From: Mortierella sp. BCC40632
Lineage: Eukaryota; Mortierellomycota; Mortierellomycetes; Mortierellales; Mortierellaceae
Reading direction: 5' to 3'
DNA: 64,000 nucleotides
Assembly: GCA_011634665.1 (NCBI GenBank)
Contig: WAEK01000013.1
Location: 166,001-230,000, forward strand
Within the stretch, counting starts at the first letter, position 1, and each line of letters opens with the position of its first letter. Below the pieces are notes generated by a model. That model saw nothing but the letters and a program-made list of their open reading frames with translations. It was not told the origin of the DNA and did no database searches. Shown here piece after piece: positions 49,377-64,000 of this stretch. The translations under genes were made by a program, and so were the position numbers.

Positions 49377-51895
49377 TCATGGTCCTGGAGGATAGTAGAC
49401 CGGTACAGACTGTAACGAGAATGGATAACGTTGTGTTGGGACAATCACAGCATCAATATCCACCACCGTCTCTTCTTCCTCTTCCTCCTCTTCTTCTTCA
49501 TCTTCATCTTCGTCGTCCTCTTCATCGTCATCGGCATAGGACATCCTCGAACCAGGTCTAGTTGCCGATCCTCGACGGACTGACTCTGTTGTTGCTGTCC
49601 TTTTACTGGATCGTGAGGACCCTTCATCCTCATCTTCCTCCTGCTTATATCCACCTTGGCCTACACCACGACCATGCCCATCGATTTGGCTATGCTTTGT
49701 ATCAGCTGCAGTGGTATCAGTAGCATCAGCGATCAATGGCTTCCTTCGTGTCCTTTTCTTTTTCTGACCAGATCCATCCGATCCGGTTCCTGTGGCGGCA
49801 CCCGGGATTGAACATTTTGTCCTTGCTTCACAGCAAATTCGGATTTGAACCGAGTCACCGGTATGGACAGGTAGAATGGAAGGGTTGGATCCACTGGGTT
49901 CAAGATTGTCCAGAGGGTTTGTCACTGGGGATTGGGCCTGCATCCGGATCACAAATCCGCCGGGTTCGGTATGGTGGTCTGAATAGCAGCTAAGCTTGAC
50001 GCAAATTATAGCATGGCCTCGTCGGATATCGATGACGGGTTCACCCCTGGGAGTTAACTTGAAATTCTTGGGCAATACATGCATGATCTTTTTATGGGGA
50101 GAAACAAGGGAGACGAAGAAAAAAAAAAGAAGAGGGAATAGATGAGAATTGTTAAAGAAAGAAATATATATACAGGGGCGATGATTACAACCATAGAAAA
50201 GGAAATTATTCGCTTACCCTTCTCTCTCCACCCTAGATAAACCAAAGAAATGAATAAAGAGAGCAATGCGGAGAGAATAAAGTCAGTCGCCATATCCCAA
50301 CATGGTGCACATAGGCCGAAAAAAAAAAAAAAAAAAAAGCCCCCTCCCTCTTTCCTTTCAAGGGGACGGCGGATTCTTATTCGCATGTGCGTGTGTGTAC
50401 AGAGTAACAGTGCAGAATGTGTTTGTGCGCCAATAGAACTTCTTTTTTTCATAGGAGAGGACATACCATCCGCATGACACATGCAGGACACGCGTCGTCG
50501 ATCCTCCGATAGTCATTATTGGGTGAGAGCAAAATCATATCCATGTCCAATATTCTGGCTGTGCGCATCTCTAAAAAAAAAAAAAAAAGATGAGTCTTAA
50601 CCTGAACTAGCTGTAAACAAAAGTTCTCATCCATTCAAAAAAAAAAAAACCATTAATAAAAAAAAACAGGTATCCCTTACCCTCGGCATTTAGCTTCTTT
50701 TTGGGAATCGTCTGGTCTCGGAACCGATGGAGTGGAATCCTTAAATAGTCCCATTGCTGGATGGCCTCTGCAAATTCGTCCAAGACACTGGTTTTGAGGT
50801 AGATGATGGGTTCAATCCGAAGTGCACTCTGAGGCTTCACTGCCACATAAAGACGTTCCTTCTTGCGAAAGGTGAAGGCCCGGACATCGACTCGTGCCAT
50901 GGTCCTTTGACCAAAATCTGCTAGTCTTCTTTCTGGTTCACTTAGAACCACATTTTGCCATCCTCGATGACTGGACTTTTGTGGTCTTGTACTAGAATTT
51001 GACTGTGGTTCAAGAGGCATATAGGCAAGATTCGAAGAGAGGGAAGGTCCAAATGTGGTCTCGGTCGTTGGAGGTGGCGGTACAGAGACTGAGCCGATAG
51101 ATCCAATTGGGCTTACTGTGGTACGGCTACTATTAAAAAAAGGGAGACCCTAAAAATATTAGACATCAATGTCTCGCGTAAAGTCGACAATAATAATAAA
51201 AAAGAAAAAAAAGAAAAAAACAACTCTCTCCTTCACTTTGGGTTGCACGGAATATCTCTGCAGTTGATAGTCATGCTGCGTAGTGATCTGGTTGAAGAAC
51301 ATTGGCCAACGCCTACCTTATCCCATGTGGGCTGCAACCTAAAGGGGTACCATCTGCCCATGCTTGGTAAAAAGGTGTGTGGAGAGAGCGGGCAAAAAAG
51401 TTGTTGGTCATCAATGCAGCTCGGGTCACCTGGGTTTCGGGTTCGGCAGTCACTGGGTTGGCATTGCCGCTAGGAAGTGATGGAAGAGGAAGAGACAATG
51501 TAGGCGGTGTGGACGATGAAGACGCATACTTTGTCTAAAATGAAGGATGAGAAAAAGCAGGGGTCAATTAAGCTGCATTTGTGCGTGTGTATATTTTTTT
51601 TAGTGCCTCTGAGGGGTGGAGAGCGAGGGGATAAGCATGAAGGCGCAGCGCGGGAGGACAAGAGGGCGAGCATGCTCCACAGATCCACAATTCCAAATGA
51701 GGCAGTGTGTAATTTAGGGCAAAAGAAAAGAAGGAAGGGGAAGGGGAAGGGAAAAAAACATGGATGCCACTGGGCGGCGGAGAAGACCTTCACGGTAAAA
51801 TAGTTTTCAGTCTACGCGTGGCAGTGACGACCTGCCCCATGACAGAAGGAGAGAGAGAGGGAGAGAGAGGGAGAGAGAAGGGGAAAAGAGACGGG

Positions 51896-51930
<35 letters not shown>

Positions 51931-53239
51931 AGGGGTAACAAGATAACACGGAAATGAATGAATGTGTAACGGGCCGACACTCGGACCCTAATGTCGACTG
52001 TTTTTCTCTTGCCCTCCCAGCTTCTCATCTTCTCATCTTCTCGCGATGCGCGGAGCGAATCATTTTGTAGCTATCCGTCCGACTCGTACGAGATTGCCGA
52101 GGAGCTGCACAATGAAGGCTCAGAGGGTAAGAGGCAGCGAACAGGCAGGAGAGAGCATGGTCGTCGTGGAAGCAAAAGCACATCAACAACAACAAGCGAT
52201 AATACTAAAAATATATATTATAAAAAAAAACCACGCAAACTCAAAACCCAAAGAACCTTTGGGACACGGCCCTCCGCCGCGATCTCTTTCTTTTCTTTTC
52301 TTTCTCTGCCCTTTTCCTCCCTCCTGCAGCAGGGAGCATGCAGCAGTACACGCTTTTGTTATTTTTCCATTCTAATCGAGAATCAATGCGAGCAATATGA
52401 ACATCGCATGCTATGACTCTCATTTTTTAGATCGAAGAGCCCAAAACTTCGCGCTCGATTCCTCCTCGGTGCTTTTCTTTTTCTTCTTCTTCTTTCTCTC
52501 TTCCCTCCACCCGCGCCCTTGTATCTACGTCGCAGCCTCACCTCATAGCCCAGCGTGTTGTAGTGGGACACTCCATTCGCCACCCATGGCACTGGTGTCC
52601 AAACTTCACCATTCGTCTCAGCCAACAATGGTGAAGCAGTTGATGATGATGGAGGAGATACTGGATAGGATGCTGGGCGCACAGCAGGAAATAATGGGTG
52701 GTGCAGAGTCTGATTGGAGTACGGCTGTTGGAGAGCAGAGGCAGAGGCAGTGGTGGCCATCCTTGTCCCCGCGCGTCCTACAAACATTGGGATGGACACA
52801 GGCATGATCGACGTGGGCATGGACATTGGCATACTCATTCGCGTCACCAACGTGTTCGTCGCAGCCGTGACCGTCGTTGTTGTTATCATGCTAGCGGCCC
52901 CATGGTGCTGTGCTGGGATCGCAGAACTTGCCTCTGGCCCTGGAGAATGAGGCCATGAGGCATATGCAGTATGGATGCTGGGCAAAAGGGGTGACGAAGA
53001 TGCAGGCTGCAGCTGTTGTTGTCGTTGTCCTGATGGAGATGTCGAGGGTGGGCCCATGGGCTGCAGGTCAGGAGATGGAGAAAGCAATGGGCTGTATCGC
53101 GATTTGTAGTGGGTCTGAGAGATAGATCGCCGATGCTTGGCCGCGGCAGGATGGCCTCTTTCCCGATGGAATGACTCCTGATCGGGAAAGGCTGCGTGTT
53201 GGTTTTGCTGCTGCTGCTGCTGCTGTTGTTGTTGTTGCT

Positions 53240-53274
<35 letters not shown>

Positions 53275-53594
53275 TGTTGTTGTTGTTGCTCCTGCTGCCA
53301 TCGCTGGTGAGAAGACAACTCTGGAGTCGAGTAAGCTAGATCCAGGTTGGGCAGCGACGGAGATGACGCGTATCCGTGTGTATGTTCATAGAAAGGCGTG
53401 TGCATTGGGGGAAGCAGCAGCGACGGCGGTGGTGGTCCACTAGGAGGCATTGAGGCTGCCACTGGTGGCAGTGGAATGCGCGACGGCAACGGTAGACGAC
53501 GAAGGCACGGATCAGAGTGATCCAGGGGAGTAGGATCAAGCATGACAGGCTCTTGTGGAGCAGGCGAGCGAGTCGGCTGGTTTGGGGCGCGCAT
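49377..53594 (-). CDS. Poly-Q protein joined to an Mga2/Spt23-like domain (model tentative)
   Basis: Minus-strand exons 53594-52542, 51534-51317, 51255-51237, 51149-50681, 50570-50467 and 50087-49377 close in phase and would give about 857 residues. The first exon is Pro/Ser/Gln-rich with a glutamine run near residues 98-130. The later exons contain ARVDVRAFTFRKKERLYVAV, IPLHRFRDQ, DDACPACVMRM and RGHAIICVKLSCYSDHHTEP with GGFVIRM. These resemble the conserved N-terminal region of the yeast lipid-saturation sensors Mga2/Spt23, where a CxxC-type cluster precedes a TCYCRHH motif. The usual IPT domain, ankyrin repeats and membrane anchor are absent: the protein ends in an acidic run after VYYPPGP. 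The joins of the first exon (intron about 1 kb) and of the 19-base micro-exon are the weakest; these may be two genes. Family call is moderate. Confidence 0.5.
51898..51930. repeat. (GA)n microsatellite in an intron
   Basis: GA array preceded by GA-rich DNA from 51847, inside the proposed 1 kb first intron of the Mga2-like gene, reading (CT)n in the sense direction. Confidence 0.8.
53202..53301 (-). repeat. CAG/CAA glutamine-coding repeat
   Basis: About 30 consecutive Gln codons, mixed CAG and CAA, in the first exon of the minus-strand poly-Q gene. Confidence 0.9.
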
Positions 53595-55044
53595 GGGAAC
53601 TCAAAGAGATGCGCGATGAAGAGATGGCGAGAATGAGAGGAATGAAGAGGCAATGGCGAAGGGCAAGAGAAAGCAAAGTAAAAAGGGCAAGAGCGAGCAA
53701 ACAAGCAAGAGAGCAAGCAAGAGAAAGAGAGAGAAAGCGACAGGAACAGACGTATATTTATGCAGGTCTGGCCGCGGGTGTCGGATGTGATGCAACTCTA
53801 AGGAATGTCGCCATTCACATTCTCCTCCTCCTCCTCCTCCCGCATTTCTAATCTCATCGTCTCCCGCCTGTCCCGGCCACGCGCCCGTGGGGCCCGACTA
53901 GGTTCGTCCAGGGCTGAGTTTGTCGATCCAACCCGGCTCATAAAACAAAACTAAAGTACCCAATCCAAGCCCCATGGATCTGGTATATATGGTTAAGGCT
54001 TTGGTTCTGGTGGTCTGCTATCCATACAGGTATGCCATGGTTGGAATGGTGTATCGTAGTTATCCTTCTACGGCCAAGAAGGTCAGAATTGCCCTGTCCA
54101 AAGCCTTTGCCATGCAGTTTGCCTCTCTCTCTCTCTCTTTCTCTCTCTTTTTTTTTTTTTTTTTTTACGACAGAGTTGTAGGTCTGCGCGCTGCGGCCAA
54201 AGTCGTGCCCATTTTCTCCGCGGGGAAAATTCGCCCACTATTTTTTCCACTGTCTCTTGTCACTTGCTTCCCACCGCGATCTCTTTTTTTCTCTCTCTCT
54301 CTCTCTCATCCAATCCCAGATCGTTCGTTCCTTTCGGCCTGGCCCTTTCTCAACGCGTCCGGATCGACACCCACAAACACGCACATCCTTCTTAGACATA
54401 CACAGACATGCACGCAGAGCGACAGAGAGAGTGCGAGAAGAGAGAGAACGAGAGAGAGAGAGAGAGAGAGAAGAAAGCAACTCTTCCCTTCCCACCCATC
54501 TCCTTTTCTCTCCCGTTGGGGACGGGGGGCGAGACGGAGCCTTGATCTGAAGAGTTGCGATACCATCTCCCAATTTGTCATTAGTCCAAAATAGCCATGC
54601 TTCCCTAGACATGGTCACAAGCGTCTGAACCACAATGCACAGAGCTCCATATATCTACTTTCATAGACGGTCTAATAATTGCTATTTTGCCTCCCCCTAC
54701 CATTCAATCCCATTGACCTGCATAAGGCATAGTCGGCCAAGAGAACCCTTGGGCCAAAGAGGGCCTATTCCCAGCAAGCGCGCAGTGCCACATTATGCAC
54801 ACCACACACACACAGTCCACAAAACTCCAAATGCCCCTTAACTCTCTCCATACTTTCTCTCTCACTAGCCTGTTCTGAGCAAAATTGAACAACCATTATT
54901 GACGCCTCTTCCCTCGTCTTTGCTCCTCCTACCTCCACCTACACACACACGCTCTCATTCTCCTCTTCTTCCTCTCTCTTTCTCTCTCTCTCTTCCTCTT
55001 CATTCCCCTCTTTCGTCTCAGTTCACATCTCTACTGCTTCGCCA
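53595..55044. other. Intergenic, divergent promoters of the poly-Q gene and LIP2
   Basis: No gene supported in 1.45 kb. A TATATA element lies near 53982, a T run at about 54150-54167, GA-rich DNA at 54443-54470 and CT-rich DNA just before the LIP2 ATG. Confidence 0.5.
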
Positions 55045-55799
55045 ATGGTGCCTCAGCCACTCCAAAGAGTACTCCGTTCATCGCCCATCTCATCCGCAGC
55101 CTCATGGTCAAGGCATCCTTTCCCTCTTTGCTCGGGATTCCAACCGTTGATCCGAAGGACCGGCGCAATCCTTCGGCGCCACCAACCAACTATCCAGGTC
55201 TCACCTAGCCATTCCCCCATCACCCCATGGTCCACAGCTCCTTTTCGGTCTCTCATGACCACCGCCACCATCACCACCACTACCACCATGCCTCGCCATG
55301 CAATCCATACCTCATCCGTTTCAGCTGCCGAATCGTCCACTACTGCTGGCTCTGCGGCGACCTGCTCCGGTACGCTTCCCCGCCCTCGATTGTCCCCACT
55401 TCCATTTCTCTATCTCCGAAATCTTCCATACCAACGCTCTCTTGATCTCCAACATCTGTTGGTCGAACGACTGACGCGACTTCGTCAGGAACGAGAACGT
55501 GAGGGACGGGATCAGAGAGTGGCTGCTCCTGGATCTGAACCAACTTCCTCTACAACATCAACTTTATCAGAAGATCTCTTGCTCTTGGTCGAGCATCCAC
55601 CGACGTATACCAACGGTCGAAGGAACCGAGGAGAGCAAGGGTTGGAGGACAAGGAGGTAGCTCGGTTACAAGCAATGGGTGCAAGTTATGTCGAGACACT
55701 TCGTGGAGGCGAGATCACGTTCCATGGGCCTGGTCAATTGGTTGCCTACCCGATCATAGACATTAAGGCCAGTCGGGTAAGATCTCTCTCTCTCTCTCT

Positions 55800-55833
<34 letters not shown>

Positions 55834-56128
55834 AAGGGATGGTAGTGGTGGTGGTGGTATTGCTGTATCCTTTTGAGAGCATCATTAGATGTTACTATTT
55901 TGCTTATTTTATCTCTCTCTCCCTTGCTTCAATTATAGCTGAGTGTCCGCTGCTACGTCTCATATCTTGAAAAGGCCATCATTGCCACCTGTGCAGAATG
56001 GGGTCTCAAGGCTATGACAACTGAGAACACAGGTGTATGGATAAACGACCAGCAAAAAGATTGCTGCCATTGGTAATTGACTAGGATTGAAAGGAGTGAG
56101 AGTGAGAGTCCTTTTGAACCGAACAAAA

Positions 56129-56189
<61 letters not shown>

Positions 56190-56557
56190 AGCATCAGGGA
56201 GCGAAAACTAACGGACTAACGGACTGACTGACTGACTGACTGACTGACTTTTTTTTTTTTGCAGGGGTGCAAGTTCAGCGATATATTACCTCACATGGTT
56301 TGGCCCTCAACTGCAACACCGATCTCAACTTTTTCCGTCAAATTATTGCCTGTGGTCTAACCGGCAAGGAAACAACTTCACTTGCACAAGAACTGGACGA
56401 TCCTTCCCTGGATGTAGAAACGGCTATCCCTCGATTCTTGAAAGGATTTGAAAAGGTCTTTTCGAGAGACGTGATCCCATTATCGGAGAAGGATCCCGAG
56501 CTGGAGAAGAGGATTCGGGAGTTTGTAGAGTCGGGAGATGCCTTGTTGCTTCAGTAA
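55045..56557 (+). CDS. LIP2: Octanoyl-[ACP]:protein octanoyltransferase (LipB/LIPT2), with one frameshift
   Basis: Exons 55045-55776, 55939-56072 and 56265-56557. LipB moves octanoyl from mitochondrial ACP to lipoyl-domain lysines, the first step of lipoic acid synthesis. Motifs: LLLVEHPPTYTNGRRNRGEQ, VETLRGGEITFHGPGQLVAYPIIDIK (RGGxxTxHxPGQ), ENTGVWIND, and VQVQRYITSHGLALNCNTDLNFF with IIACGL, whose Cys is the second catalytic residue. The N-terminal ~100 residues are Arg/Ser/Thr/Pro-rich, as in a mitochondrial pres-equence. In the middle exon, GVWINDQ should run into KKIAAIG, which holds the catalytic Lys, but a five-A run puts these in different frames. Exon length is one base off, and the third exon only fits the KIAAIG frame. 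Either the assembly has a one-base error or this copy is broken. Confidence 0.85.
56138..56186. repeat. (GA)n microsatellite in LIP2 intron 2
   Basis: GA array in the second LIP2 intron. It is purine-rich on the sense strand, an exception to the pyrimidine rule seen in other introns. A (GACT)n stretch follows at 56216-56249. Confidence 0.9.
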
Positions 56558-57098
56558 CATATTTGTATTTTCCTTTTCCTTTTCCTTTTCCAATTTAATT
56601 CTATAGAGAATATGAGTCACGACGGATAGACAGAGAGAGAGGGAGAGAGAGAGAGAGAGAGACTCGAGTTGTACATAGACTTGTATTAAAAGCAAAAGAA
56701 GAAAAAAGACGAGTAAAGGACTCAGCAATGTAACTTGGCTTTTTAATATATATTTTCAGCCCAGTTGAGGGCCTGAAAAGTGGGATGAAAATCAAGACTG
56801 AGAAGCCAGAAAGAAGAAAGAAGAAAGAAGAAGAAGAAATAGAAAGGCATAGCTACTGTATTTCTGAAGTGAGCAAATGCAAAGGGAAATGGAGGGAAAA
56901 TGAGTGGGCTAACAGAAAAAAGAAAACAGAGGACAGGACTCAAGTTATTGACAACAAAACTCTTAAAAAAGAAAAGAACAAGGTATGGTAAAAGGAACAA
57001 GGAGAAAGGGAAAGCAAGAGCAAACAGAAAGAAAGAAAGAGAGAGGGAGGAGGGGAGAGGGGGGCACGTCTATTGAGAAGGTAATCTGCTTCGTTTGT
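56558..57098. other. Convergent 3' flanks of LIP2 and the velvet gene
   Basis: No gene supported; GA/AG-rich on the plus strand (56631-56662 and 56805-56845). Confidence 0.6.

Positions 57099-64000
<6,902 letters not shown>

Noticed and set aside
53974..54594. 206-codon plus-strand ORF in the intergenic region
   Set aside because: Mostly T-run and CT-repeat translation; no motif, no splice support.

Overview
This is nuclear DNA of a filamentous fungus, probably an early-diverging one such as Mortierellomycotina; that placement is an inference from gene content and architecture, not from a marker gene. The genes are dense and intron-rich, with mostly GT-AG introns, long homopolymers and dinucleotide microsatellites. 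They include families that ascomycete yeasts have lost (ALADIN nucleoporin, TOE1-type deadenylase, UBR7, a velvet factor, queuosine salvage). No operons, CRISPR arrays, phage or rRNA/tRNA genes were seen. I rebuilt gene models by hand from splice sites, reading phase and protein-family motifs. Exon lists are therefore predictions, but in most genes every phase closes exactly.

Left part (1-19 kb): the 3' end of a PP1 phosphatase catalytic subunit (+), an OB-fold SOSS-B/SSB-like protein (+), a TMEM198-type membrane protein (+), a large unrecognised Ser/Pro/Arg-rich protein (+), queuosine salvage QNG1 (-), histone H2A.Z (+, first exon is only the ATG), a Cue2-type no-go-decay endonuclease (CUE-CUE-DUF1771-Smr, -) and a C-CAP-like protein (-).

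20-23 kb: a decayed MULE (Mutator-like) transposase reading on the minus strand, next to a 67-residue two-exon gene of unknown function.

23-37 kb: a fungal membrane protein of unknown function (+), a short-chain dehydrogenase (-), a quinone-reductase-like MDR enzyme (-), the nucleoporin ALADIN (-, 7 exons), a hotdog thioesterase divergent from it (+), and a bHLH transcription factor (+). 37-40.4 kb holds only degenerate coding fragments.

40-64 kb: UBR7-like ubiquitin ligase (+), PET117 (-), TOE1 (-), ATG14 (+), a poly-Q protein tentatively joined to an Mga2/Spt23-like domain (-), octanoyltransferase LIP2 (+, with a one-base frameshift in the catalytic motif), and a VelB-like velvet regulator (-). 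The velvet gene occupies 5.6 kb because two of its introns are long and full of GA/CT microsatellites; this explains most of the repeat-rich right end.

The genes do not form one pathway. Several concern chromatin and transcription (H2A.Z, UBR7, bHLH, velvet, Mga2-like) or RNA (Cue2, TOE1, QNG1). Recurrent structural themes are GC-AG introns (three genes), T- or CT-rich tracts lying on the sense strand of introns, and single-base homopolymer anomalies that break otherwise clear models (LIP2, C-CAP, UBR7, MULE). I found no convincing new multi-gene system.
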